Shown piece by piece: positions 1 to 6,594 of a DNA stretch of 10,259 nt (position 1 is the first letter of the stretch; every line of letters starts with the position of its first letter). The notes under the pieces were generated by a model. It saw nothing but the letters and a program-made list of their open reading frames with translations. It did not search any database and was not told the DNA's origin. Position numbers and translations under genes: made by a program. The DNA is from Hyphococcus sp. (GTDB taxonomy: Bacteria > Pseudomonadota > Alphaproteobacteria > Caulobacterales > Parvularculaceae). Location: assembly GCA_021604605.1 (NCBI GenBank), contig BQJH01000089.1:1-10259 (forward strand), written 5' to 3'.

Positions 1-1
1 C

Positions 2-886
2 TTATTTGCTGAAGCACGCGCGGACGGATACTTCTTTCAAAACCTTGACCAGGGAACAGAGGTTCTTCCTGGAAGACCCGGCGAAACCACCAATTTTGAG
101 GCTCGCTTTGCGCCATCTGCCGGTGTTGAATGGTCTTACCCGATGGCGCGCAACCTTGGCGGCGCCCGGCTTTTTATTGAACCGCGCGTACAATTGATCG
201 CAAGCCCGTCAAATTTAAATGATGCGGATATATTGAACGAAGACTCTCAAAGCATTGAGTTTGATTACGCCGGTTTGTTCGATTTTAACAAGGCAACCGG
301 CTACGACGCCTTTGAAGATGGTCAACGCATGAATGTCGGCGTTGCGGCATCAGCGGCTTGGGTCAACGGTCTTTCCATTGAAGCATCAATCGGTCAGCAG
401 TTTCGCGCGCAGTCCACAGACGCTTTTGCCCTTTCCTCCGGTCTCGGCGATATTCAATCTGACATCGTAGGTAGTTTGAATGTGCGGTTTGGGTCGACAG
501 CCGGTATCGAAAACCGCTTCCGGGTTGATGATGACACTGGAGACATCCAGCGCGCAGAATCGATGCTCTATTTCAACGCCGGCCCGGTTTCTGGCAATGC
601 CAGCTATGTGCGCCTGAATGAGGAAAATGTGGCCAACAATCTCGTTCGTCGTGAAGAACTAACTGCAAGAGCACAGGTTAAAATCACCAAACATTGGTCC
701 ACAGGCGGCGCCTGGCGGCTCGATCTGGAAAAAAACCGCACCATTAGCCAGGATTTTATTATCAGCTATAGGGACGAGTGCTCCACTTTCGGCATTACAT
801 ATCGTCGGGACCGTACATTTGACGACAATCTACCAACAAACAACGCCGTATTATTAACATTTTCCTTGAATACGCTGGTGCAATGA
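2..886 (+). CDS. lptD: LPS-assembly protein LptD, C-terminal part (5' end outside window)
   Basis: LptD is the outer-membrane beta-barrel that, with lipoprotein LptE, inserts lipopolysaccharide into the outer leaflet. The frame is open from the first bases, so this is the last 294 residues of a longer gene; the ATG at 143 is internal, because the residues before it continue the same barrel pattern. The fragment shows alternating polar and hydrophobic strands (for example LFIEPRVQLIASP, GNASYVRLNEENV) typical of the LptD barrel. The end, YRDECSTFGITYRRD followed by NNAVLLTFSLNTL, matches the final strands of the family. A single Cys at fragment residue 260 sits where E. coli LptD has the adjacent Cys pair used for its disulfides. 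SurA, the barrel chaperone, follows after 148 bp, the usual proteobacterial order. Family call is strong; the N-terminal domain cannot be seen. Confidence 0.93.
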   Translation, partial: LFAEARADGYFFQNLDQGTEVLPGRPGETTNFEARFAPSAGVEWSYPMARNLGGARLFIEPRVQLIASPSNLNDADILNEDSQSIEFDYAGLFDFNKATGYDAFEDGQRMNVGVAASAAWVNGLSIEASIGQQFRAQSTDAFALSSGLGDIQSDIVGSLNVRFGSTAGIENRFRVDDDTGDIQRAESMLYFNAGPVSGNASYVRLNEENVANNLVRREELTARAQVKITKHWSTGGAWRLDLEKNRTISQDFIISYRDECSTFGITYRRDRTFDDNLPTNNAVLLTFSLNTLVQ

Positions 887-1034
887 GGCCGATAACGCTT
901 ATTTGGGCTTCTTTTTGTGTCCCCTTGCGCCTTGGTGAATTTAATTTATTTTCCTTAGCGAATTCGGCTGTTTGCCCCCTGACCGGTAACTGGCTTCAAC
1001 AGCATAGCGATAGAAAGTCCGAGAAAAGAACAGT

Positions 1035-2342
1035 ATGAATTTTCCACGTTTTTTCGCCCTATTTTCAAGTGCTTGTACGTTACTCTTCGTAAGCAGCGCC
1101 AGTGTTGCCCAATCAACGCCGCAAACCGAAGCGGCCATTGCTAAGTCGGGCGTTCCTCGGGAAGCGGTAGCGGTTGTCGTTAATGATTCTGTCATCAGCA
1201 CCTATGATGTGCGCCAACGTATGCGGTTGATGCTGCTGACGTCAGGGGGACGCATCCCTCAAGAGGCGCTGCCGCAGCTACAACAGCAAGCCATGCGCGA
1301 CCTTATTCAGGAAAAGCTCAAACTCCTGGAGACGGCCGAATATGACATGACAGTCTCGGCTAAGGAGCTGGAACAAGAACTTGCTGTGATTGCCAGCCAA
1401 TCCGGTATCGATCCAACACGGTTTGAAGAGGCGCTTGCTAGTGAGGGCGTCTCAATCAGCACTCTAAAGCAGCAAGTCCAGGCCAGCATGTTATGGCCAC
1501 AACTCGTTCAGGGGCGATATCGGGATCGTGTTCGTGTCAATGCTGACGAAGTCGATGAGACTCTCGTGCGCATGCGCGAAGAGGCAAACATGGAACAGTT
1601 TCTTATTTCTGAAATTTGTATCCCTGTCGCCGACCCCTCTCAGGCCCAACAATATTATGAAGGCTCACTGCAACTGCTTGAGCAAATGCGCCAGGGTGTA
1701 CCTTTTACAGTCGTCGCGCAACAGTTCTCAGCGTGCACAACGGCTGCTCTGGGCGGCGACCTCGGTTGGGTCAGGGCCGGTGAATTACCAACAGAATTAG
1801 ATACCGCCATTCGCGAACTCCCGCCCGGCTCAGTGACCAACCCTATACCATCCGAAGGCGCATTTATGATTCTGGCGGTGCGGGACAAACGAGCGGCCGT
1901 GGTGCCGGGGGAACAGTCTTTCACGATTGCTTATGCGTCGGCGCCAGAATCTATCGGTGAAACAGCTGCACGCGCAGGATTTGATAAGCTCAGCGTTGCT
2001 GACGTTTGTTCCGGGAGAGAATTGCGCGTCGATCTCGGTAAGGACATTGGATTCGCTCTGATTGAAAATGCTACACTTGATCAGATTGATGACCGTTTTG
2101 GCCGGTTCATCGAGGATCTCGGGCGCGGCGATACCAGCCCTGTCATCAAAGAAGAAGGCGCATTCCACGCGGCATATATCTGCGATAAAGATGAAGGGCT
2201 TGGCCTGCCTTCCCGCGAAATGCTGGAAAGTCGCATTTCACAACGGCAGTTGGAGCGATTAAGCCAACAATATATCCGCGACCTTGAGCGCGACGCGACA
2301 ATTGATATTCGCCTGAAAGAACCTATTGGCCCTAATGGCTAA
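1035..2342 (+). CDS. surA: SurA-like periplasmic chaperone / peptidyl-prolyl isomerase
   Basis: This is a periplasmic chaperone for outer-membrane proteins, including LptD encoded just upstream. The 435-residue protein starts with a signal peptide (residues 1 to about 25, hydrophobic core FFALFSSACTLLFVSSASVA, likely cleavage SVA-QS). A SurA N-terminal chaperone domain follows (about 44-180, beginning AVAVVVNDSVISTYDV), then a parvulin domain (about 188-285, with GGDLGWVRAGELP and a final strand FMILAVRDKR). A second, degenerate parvulin-like domain covers about 295-385, and a C-terminal helix with a terminal strand completes the chaperone core. The usual active-site His of the first parvulin domain is replaced by Glu193 (ISEICIPV against the LSHILIPL pattern of E. 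coli SurA). Four cysteines (195, 234, 325, 383) lie in the two parvulin domains. The site before the ATG is weak (GAGAAAAGAA), and I see no clear promoter or terminator in the 148-bp gap after lptD. Confidence 0.9.
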   Translation: MNFPRFFALFSSACTLLFVSSASVAQSTPQTEAAIAKSGVPREAVAVVVNDSVISTYDVRQRMRLMLLTSGGRIPQEALPQLQQQAMRDLIQEKLKLLETAEYDMTVSAKELEQELAVIASQSGIDPTRFEEALASEGVSISTLKQQVQASMLWPQLVQGRYRDRVRVNADEVDETLVRMREEANMEQFLISEICIPVADPSQAQQYYEGSLQLLEQMRQGVPFTVVAQQFSACTTAALGGDLGWVRAGELPTELDTAIRELPPGSVTNPIPSEGAFMILAVRDKRAAVVPGEQSFTIAYASAPESIGETAARAGFDKLSVADVCSGRELRVDLGKDIGFALIENATLDQIDDRFGRFIEDLGRGDTSPVIKEEGAFHAAYICDKDEGLGLPSREMLESRISQRQLERLSQQYIRDLERDATIDIRLKEPIGPNG

Positions 2343-2357
2343 CGACTGGACTAAGCT

Positions 2358-2384
2358 GGGCCCGTCTAGACCTTGACCGGGCCT
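2358..2384 (+). promoter_or_regulatory. GC-rich hairpin between surA and pdxA
   Basis: GGCCCGTC at 2359-2366 pairs with GA-C-CGGGCC at 2375-2383, giving eight pairs with one bulged C and an 8-base loop. It lies in the 59-bp gap between the surA stop and the pdxA start, 7 bases before the pdxA Shine-Dalgarno. No T-run follows, so it is not an intrinsic terminator. It may stabilise or process the shared mRNA; that role is inference. Confidence 0.4.
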
Positions 2385-2390
2385 GATCTG

Positions 2391-2404
2391 GGCGGAAAAT
2401 CTTG
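2391..2404 (+). promoter_or_regulatory. Shine-Dalgarno supporting a TTG start for pdxA
   Basis: GGCGGA at 2391-2396 stands 5 bases before TTG at 2402. No ATG in this frame precedes the conserved strand APIALTMGEPGG; the first ATG, at 2447, would remove that strand. TTG is therefore the best start. Confidence 0.75.
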
Positions 2405-3427
2405 ACCACTTCATCAAATACCTTTTCCGCGCCGATTGCCTTAACAATGGGGGAGCCCGGCGGCGTCAGCGCTGAAATCACAGCAAAAGCATGGCTCTCC
2501 TGCCAAGACACTGGCCCCCAATTTTTTGTTATCGACGCCCCGGACCGGTTCCGCCAACTCGACGTTCCGGTTACGGAGATTACAGATCCCGGCCAATGCA
2601 CAGAGGCATTTAAGGCCAGCTTGCCGGTTCTACCTTTAACAAAGAAAGTCCACTCTATTCCGGGCGCGCCGTCACCGGACAACGCTTCAGCGGTGATTGA
2701 GAGCATCGAACGCGCCGTCACCCTTACACTTAAAGGCGCTGCAAGCGCTGTCGTGACAAACCCAATACAAAAATCTTCATTGCAATCAGCGGGGTTTCGC
2801 TTCCCCGGACATACGGAGTTTTTGGCCGCTCTTACGCAAGATACCCCGATGCAAAGCGGCAGAATGCGCGGACCGGTTATGATGATTGCTGGACCAGAGC
2901 TTCGCACCGTGCCTGTCACCATTCACCTCGCGGTCAAAGATGCTGTACGGACGCTCACACCGGACCTGATCTTCAATGCTGCAATGGTCACAGCACAAGC
3001 ATTGCAGTTTGATTTTAGCGTGAAGGCGCCCCGTATTGCTGTTTCCGGACTTAACCCTCATGCAGGAGAGGCTGGCTCTATTGGCATGGAAGACGGATTG
3101 ATAATTGAACCGGCCATCGATTGCTTGCGGGAGGCTGGTATTGATGCGCGCGGCCCCCTGCCTGCGGACACCATGTTCCATGCTGAAGCACGCGAGACTT
3201 ACGATGTCGCCATCTGCATGCTGCACGATCAGGCATTGATCCCCGCAAAAACTTTGGCGTTTCATGACGGTGTAAATGTGACGCTGGGATTGCCCATCAT
3301 CCGCACGTCGCCAGATCATGGCACAGCCCTTGATATTGCCGGCAAAAATATTGCGCGCGCCGATAGTTTGATTGCGTCCCTTAAAATGGCCGAGCAGCTC
3401 GCTTCCAGCAGGCACAGCGCCGGATGA
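2402..3427 (+). CDS. pdxA: 4-hydroxythreonine-4-phosphate dehydrogenase PdxA
   Basis: PdxA is a cytoplasmic, metal- and NAD-dependent enzyme of the DXP-dependent vitamin B6 route. It oxidises 4-phosphohydroxy-L-threonine to a product that decarboxylates and is condensed by PdxJ to pyridoxine 5'-phosphate. The 341-residue length is normal. Visible motifs are the N-terminal LTMGEPGG (14-21), the TNP turn (119-121), FPGHTEFLA (134-142), and the three metal-site histidines His175 (TIHLA), His220 (LNPHAGE) and His275 (MLHDQ). The conserved RTSPDHGTALDIAGK stretch (301-315) is also present. All residues expected for activity appear intact. Translation starts at TTG. The last four bases overlap the rsmA start as ATGA, which points to translational coupling. 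The surA-pdxA-rsmA order is also the E. coli order. Confidence 0.96.
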   Translation: MTTSSNTFSAPIALTMGEPGGVSAEITAKAWLSCQDTGPQFFVIDAPDRFRQLDVPVTEITDPGQCTEAFKASLPVLPLTKKVHSIPGAPSPDNASAVIESIERAVTLTLKGAASAVVTNPIQKSSLQSAGFRFPGHTEFLAALTQDTPMQSGRMRGPVMMIAGPELRTVPVTIHLAVKDAVRTLTPDLIFNAAMVTAQALQFDFSVKAPRIAVSGLNPHAGEAGSIGMEDGLIIEPAIDCLREAGIDARGPLPADTMFHAEARETYDVAICMLHDQALIPAKTLAFHDGVNVTLGLPIIRTSPDHGTALDIAGKNIARADSLIASLKMAEQLASSRHSAG

Positions 3428-4251
3428 GTACGCCGCCGCCACTGCGTGATGTGATCGAACAATATGATCTGGGCGCCAAGAAGTCTCTTGGTCAACATTT
3501 TCTTCTCGACTTGAATATCACCCGGAAGATTGCCCGCGCCGCAAATGTGGTTGCAGATGATAATGTTCTGGAAATTGGTCCTGGCCCCGGCGGGTTAACC
3601 CGTGCACTTTTGGAAACGGGCGCACAAGTTACAGCGATTGAACGAGATCAGAGATGCATCACGGCGCTAGCTGATTTGACGACATACTATCCCGGTCAGG
3701 TCAACCTGGTTGAAGGCGATGCGCTGACGGTCAATGAAAAGGAACTATTGAACAATAAGGCGCCAGTGAAAATCATCGCTAACCTGCCTTACAATATTTC
3801 AACGGAACTGCTCATCAAGTGGTTAAAGGCGGGTCCGTCCCTTTGGTCCGCGATGGCGTTGATGTTTCAAAAAGAAGTTGCGGACCGCATCCTGGCGAAA
3901 CCGGGCTCAAAAACTTATGGACGTCTGTCCGTTATCTCTCAAGCACTCAGTTCGCCAACGCGCGCTTTCGATTTACCGGCGCGCGCGTTCACACCGCCGC
4001 CAAAGGTCGATTCCAGCGTTGTCTCGTTTGAAACAGCCGATGAGCCATTAGAATGCGTGCCAGCTCTGGAGAAAATAACTCAGGCAGCCTTCTCTCAAAG
4101 GCGAAAAATGTTGCGCTCTTCTTTAAAGCCTGTGTTTGGCGTTAATCTCAAAAATGCGCTTGATGAGATTGGCGTTGAAGAAACTGCGAGAGCAGAAAAC
4201 GTTAGTGTGCAAGCCTATATCCATCTCGCCAAGATCACTCAATCAACTTGA
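3424..4251 (+). CDS. rsmA: 16S rRNA (adenine(1518)-N6/adenine(1519)-N6)-dimethyltransferase RsmA (KsgA)
   Basis: RsmA uses S-adenosylmethionine to dimethylate two adjacent adenines in the 3'-terminal helix of 16S rRNA, a late step and checkpoint in 30S assembly; its loss gives kasugamycin resistance. The 275-residue protein has the full motif set: KKSLGQHFLLD (19-29), the SAM-binding loop LEIGPGPGGLT (49-59), the acidic end of the second strand AIERD (71-75), GDA (98-100), and the catalytic NLPYNIST (120-127). FQKEVADR (148-155), YGRLSV (165-170), FTPPPKVDSSV (189-199) and the C-terminal FSQRRKMLR (223-231) follow. The start overlaps the pdxA stop by 4 bp and has no good Shine-Dalgarno of its own, as expected for coupled translation. 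It ends 11 bp from the stop of the convergent thioesterase gene, with no clear hairpin between. Confidence 0.97.
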   Translation: MSTPPPLRDVIEQYDLGAKKSLGQHFLLDLNITRKIARAANVVADDNVLEIGPGPGGLTRALLETGAQVTAIERDQRCITALADLTTYYPGQVNLVEGDALTVNEKELLNNKAPVKIIANLPYNISTELLIKWLKAGPSLWSAMALMFQKEVADRILAKPGSKTYGRLSVISQALSSPTRAFDLPARAFTPPPKVDSSVVSFETADEPLECVPALEKITQAAFSQRRKMLRSSLKPVFGVNLKNALDEIGVEETARAENVSVQAYIHLAKITQST

Positions 4252-4262
4252 TAAGAGACAGT

Positions 4263-4673
4263 CTACAGTTTCTTAATCAGCTGTGTTTGCGTCACGACTG
4301 CAGCCAGTTTGCCGTCAGCACGAAAGATTTCTGTCTTCCAGACTTGCAGGGTGCGCCCAAGATTAACCGGCGTTGTTACGGCCTTTGCAGTTTGCCCTAC
4401 GGGGATCGCGCGTAAAAAATTCGTCTTGCTTTCTATGGTCGTCGTCATGCACCCTTCCGGCATATTCAAAACAGCGCCACAGCCACCCATATTATCGGCA
4501 AAAGCCATGATGGCGCCGCCATGAAGTGTTGCAGGGATCGTGCAATGATCAGGCGTAACGATAAGCTGCGCCTCAAGACGTTCTTTGCTAGCCAATGTCA
4601 TTGTAACGCCCATGAGCTTGGCAAAAGGCGCGTTGCCCTCGTTAAAGGCGTCGGCAAGGTTTTCGTCCGTCAT
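4263..4673 (-). CDS. PaaI-type hotdog-fold thioesterase
   Basis: This 136-residue single hotdog-domain protein resembles the PaaI/YbgC-like acyl-CoA thioesterases, which cleave acyl-CoA or aryl-CoA thioesters in the cytoplasm. The family signature is clear: a loop HGGAIMAFADNMGG (51-64), with His51-Gly-Gly on the central helix and Asp60 as the likely general base or acid. The strand TTTIESKTNFLRAIPVG (77-93) and the closing strands (GRTLQVWKTEIF, LAAVVTQTQLI) complete the fold. Such proteins work as dimers or tetramers. It starts at ATG (4671-4673) with a weak GAAAG site, 18 bp after the methyltransferase-like gene, so the two are probably one transcript. The true substrate cannot be read from the sequence; housekeeping removal of misformed CoA esters is a reasonable guess. 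Confidence 0.85.
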   Translation of the reverse strand: MTDENLADAFNEGNAPFAKLMGVTMTLASKERLEAQLIVTPDHCTIPATLHGGAIMAFADNMGGCGAVLNMPEGCMTTTIESKTNFLRAIPVGQTAKAVTTPVNLGRTLQVWKTEIFRADGKLAAVVTQTQLIKKL

Positions 4674-4691
4674 ATTTTTCTTTCGTGAGCG

Positions 4692-5282
4692 CTATACCCA
4701 GCGTCGAACGCGGGTTTTGTAGTCAAGATATTCGCCGCCAAAACATCTCTCAAGATAGGCTTCCTCTTCCGCGATGATTGACTGTAGCCCAAAAAACGTC
4801 AGCAACAATCCCACAACTGTTATTGGTCCCGGCGCTGCGATAACCATACCGACCAGCATCAGCATAATGCCGAGATAAATCGGATTACGGGACAATTGGT
4901 GCGTGCCGGTAGTAATGAGCGCATCGATATTGTTATCATCTTTAGGGACGCCGATGCGCCATGACGCGCCCATATGAAGATGCGTCGCGACAACAAGCAG
5001 AAAACCAGCGACCATTAGCATAAGAGCGAGAATGGGCGAAGGTGAAGACGCCGCCATCACCCACCTGTCCAACTCTGGCAGGAACGCCCTCGCGATTAAA
5101 TATCCATCCAATAATACCGCCGTTATGATTAGCCCCTGCTGCGTAAGGGTCGCTTGGCGCGGGCTCACCGCTACTGCTTTCATTTTATATCGTCGACTGG
5201 AATAGATCGCATAGCCGCCAATCCACGCGATAAAAACTACCGTCAGGATTGCTGTCACAACTCTTAAATCACTATCACTCAC
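4692..5282 (-). CDS. Isoprenylcysteine carboxyl methyltransferase-like / PEMT-type integral membrane protein
   Basis: This 196-residue membrane protein belongs to the broad ICMT/phospholipid-methyltransferase group. Hydrophobic segments lie at about 7-27, 48-68, 82-102 and 138-168. The C-terminal half carries the family hallmarks: MGASWRIGV (104-112), the TTGTHQLSRNPIYLG block (124-138) and, after the last membrane hairpin, EEEAYLERCFGGEYLDYKTRVRRW (172-195). In characterised relatives the RNPxY and EE regions bind S-adenosylmethionine. The bacterial substrate is unknown; methylation of a lipid or lipid-linked thiol or carboxylate is inference only. Start choice is GTG at 5282, supported by GGAG 6-7 bases upstream. 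The thioesterase gene follows 18 bp later on the same strand. Confidence 0.8.
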   Translation of the reverse strand: MSDSDLRVVTAILTVVFIAWIGGYAIYSSRRYKMKAVAVSPRQATLTQQGLIITAVLLDGYLIARAFLPELDRWVMAASSPSPILALMLMVAGFLLVVATHLHMGASWRIGVPKDDNNIDALITTGTHQLSRNPIYLGIMLMLVGMVIAAPGPITVVGLLLTFFGLQSIIAEEEAYLERCFGGEYLDYKTRVRRWV

Positions 5283-5298
5283 CGCACTCTCCTATAGT

Positions 5299-5341
5299 TC
5301 AATATTTGGAGATAACAGAGAATGAACAGGGGTCAATATTT
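5299..5341. repeat. Pair of identical 9-bp repeats flanking the likely promoter
   Basis: TCAATATTT occurs at 5299-5307 and again at 5333-5341, in the same orientation with starts 34 bp apart. One copy overlaps the proposed -35 element of the methyltransferase-like gene and the other sits near its expected transcription start. That placement would suit a repressor site, but the motif is short and AT-rich. Confidence 0.4.
5309..5336 (-). promoter_or_regulatory. Possible sigma70-type promoter for the methyltransferase-thioesterase pair
   Basis: Reading the minus strand, TTGACC (5336-5331) and TATCTC (5314-5309) are separated by 16 bp and lie about 26 bp before the GTG start. The -35 matches the consensus well and the -10 poorly. 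This is a prediction from pattern only. Confidence 0.3.
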
Positions 5342-5359
5342 AGTATGTTTACAGAGTAA

Positions 5360-5387
5360 TGTTATAGTGTTGAGTGTTATACTGTTG
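5360..5387. repeat. 13-bp direct repeat with 15-bp period, possible operator
   Basis: TGTTATAGTGTTG (5360-5372) is followed after 2 bp by TGTTATACTGTTG (5375-5387), with one mismatch in 13. The pair lies in the 115-bp gap between the cupin stop and the methyltransferase-like start, some 24 bp upstream of the proposed -35. That is a typical place for an activator binding as a tandem dimer. No regulator gene is adjacent. Confidence 0.45.
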
Positions 5388-5397
5388 CGAGGTGACA

Positions 5398-5934
5398 TTA
5401 TCCTGCATTCATCAAGATCGCCACTAATAACGCGGTTTCCTTGCCATGATTAACCCACGCATGATTTGTCGCCCGCTGGATCACAACATCCCCCGACTTC
5501 AAAGATGTCGCCTCACCATCATCGAGCAATAGATCAACAGCCCCCTTCACGAGTACAATCACATCGAGAGAATCTGTTTTGTGCATGGCAGAATGGCGCA
5601 CCGTATCCACCCGGCAATGGCTGGCCCCTATGGCTGCAAACCCCATTGCCGCCGCTGCTTCTTTTTCTTCTGGCGTACGCCCATCATCTTCCGGCGCAAC
5701 GGAAAACCATCTCACTTTTACGGCCCCACTAGCCGGTTCAAGGCGCAGGTCTTCCTTCGACAATCTGTCAGTTGCATCGTGCAGACCACCCTTAGAAAGC
5801 GGCGCCGCCCAAATTTCCGCAAGGCCTGTTTCTTCAATCGCCAACAGCTTAGCGGCCTCACCATCGATTAAAACACGTGACCGACCTTCATCATTGTCGG
5901 TAGTCACAACACGGCGGAGCGATTGCCAATCCAT
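5398..5934 (-). CDS. Cupin-domain protein of unknown function
   Basis: This 178-residue cytoplasmic protein has no signal peptide. The C-terminal part (about 105-176) is a single cupin beta-barrel. Motif 1 is RHSAMHKTDSLDVIVLVKG (113-131), with His114 and His118 as possible metal ligands. Motif 2 is SGDVVIQRATNHAWVN (147-162), with His158 and Asn162. The N-terminal hundred residues (RRVVTTDNDEGRSRVLIDG, then LRLEPASGAVKVRWFSVAPEDDG) resemble the leader region of a widespread group of small bacterial cupins whose substrates are unknown. In motif 1 the usual Gly-Glu after the long strand is Gly-Ala, which may alter the pocket. The ATG at 5934 lies 5 bp after the lipoprotein stop, and its Shine-Dalgarno GGAG is inside the end of that gene. 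Co-translation is therefore likely. Confidence 0.75.
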   Translation of the reverse strand: MDWQSLRRVVTTDNDEGRSRVLIDGEAAKLLAIEETGLAEIWAAPLSKGGLHDATDRLSKEDLRLEPASGAVKVRWFSVAPEDDGRTPEEKEAAAAMGFAAIGASHCRVDTVRHSAMHKTDSLDVIVLVKGAVDLLLDDGEATSLKSGDVVIQRATNHAWVNHGKETALLVAILMNAG

Positions 5935-5939
5935 CAGGT

Positions 5940-6443
5940 TTACTCCGCGCGCCCATAATCAGAGCCACTTAGCTGATTGATGATCGAAGCGGCGTCATAG
6001 ACATTCCCGTCATCGGGCGCCTCACCCTCGCCCATTAAAACTTCGAGTCGAGCGGTATAATATCTCTTGGCGCCAACACGGCCGACATTACCGCCAACAC
6101 CAACATTAACGCCGCCGCGACGACCATAAGAGCCCGTCCCCAGTCCCGCGCCAAGAGAAACGCCGCCACGTTCTTCTTCCGTCAGGTCAAGGCCGATGAC
6201 CCGGAACCAGTCATAGCCATTGGTAACAGTCAGCTCAGCAGCCCGGCGCAGAGCATAATCCTCCACCATTTCCGGCGGCATCCCGCCTGAGCCTCGATAA
6301 ATAATACGATACCGATCATCTTCTATTTGCGTTTGCGTATAACCGAACTCGTTGTTTGAAGCCGCGCCATAAGTCGTCGGTCCGGTTGCCGCGCATGCCG
6401 TCATCAGGAACGCAGCAGCAATACTTATCATCAATCGCATCAT
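5940..6443 (-). CDS. Small lipoprotein, CC0125/CC1285 family-like
   Basis: This is a predicted 167-residue lipoprotein. The N-terminus MMRLMISIAAAFLMTACAATG is a short signal peptide with a lipobox ending in Cys17, where lipid attachment and cleavage would occur. The mature part contains GYTQTQIEDDRYRIIYRGSG, then a helix VEDYALRRAAELTVTNGYDWFRVIG, which I recognise as the pattern of the CC0125/CC1285 lipoprotein family of Alphaproteobacteria. A Gly-rich stretch follows (about 90-125: GVSLGAGLGTGSYG, GVNVGVGGNVG), then a strand YYTARLEVLMGEG. I chose the ATG at 6443 because GAGGA lies 5 bases upstream and because it places the signal peptide at the N-terminus; the frame stays open further upstream to 6527 but that stretch is not signal-like. 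The function of the family is unknown to me. The cupin gene follows after 5 bp. Confidence 0.8.
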   Translation of the reverse strand: MMRLMISIAAAFLMTACAATGPTTYGAASNNEFGYTQTQIEDDRYRIIYRGSGGMPPEMVEDYALRRAAELTVTNGYDWFRVIGLDLTEEERGGVSLGAGLGTGSYGRRGGVNVGVGGNVGRVGAKRYYTARLEVLMGEGEAPDDGNVYDAASIINQLSGSDYGRAE

Positions 6444-6569
6444 CTTAATCCTCGCCTGTCTGTATCGGCCCTTCTTCTGACTTAGCACTTTCACAACAAG
6501 CGGGCAAAAAGATGGTGCAGCCCACACATTTCCTCAAACCGGGCCGGATTAAGCCGCATTCTTTCAGCA

Positions 6570-6592
6570 CTCTCCTCCGAAATCGGAGAGAG
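6570..6592 (+). promoter_or_regulatory. Hairpin that would sequester the flavoprotein ribosome-binding site
   Basis: CTCTCCTCCGA (6570-6580) pairs with TCGGAGAGAG (6583-6592): CTCTC with GAGAG, one bulged C, then TCCG with CGGA closing an AAAT loop. The right arm is the Shine-Dalgarno itself (GGAGAG, 6585-6590), 4-6 bases before the ATG at 6595. The left arm contains CCTCC, an anti-Shine-Dalgarno-like sequence. In mRNA this would compete with ribosome binding. Its regulatory use is inference. Confidence 0.55.
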
Positions 6593-6594
6593 TT

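Noticed and set aside
2332..2922. Another long minus-strand open frame opposite the surA end and pdxA
   Set aside because: Same reasons; the plus strand carries well-conserved PdxA motifs over the same bases.
2786..3442. Long open frame on the minus strand opposite pdxA
   Set aside because: It lies wholly opposite a clear pdxA, has no ribosome site or recognisable domain, and its composition is that of an antisense shadow.
4252..4262. Terminator between rsmA and the convergent thioesterase gene
   Set aside because: The 11-bp gap has no hairpin or T-run that I can see.
5579..5980. Plus-strand open frames opposite the cupin gene
   Set aside because: The minus strand encodes clear cupin motifs and the plus-strand products are Arg/Ser/Pro-rich with no family resemblance.
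6444..6527. 28-residue N-terminal extension of the lipoprotein gene
   Set aside because: The ATG at 6443 has a good GAGGA site and places the lipobox signal peptide at the N-terminus; the extension is not signal-like.
6444..6594. Clear divergent promoters between the lipoprotein and flavoprotein genes
   Set aside because: Promoters must exist nearby, but no -35/-10 pair on either strand is good enough to name.
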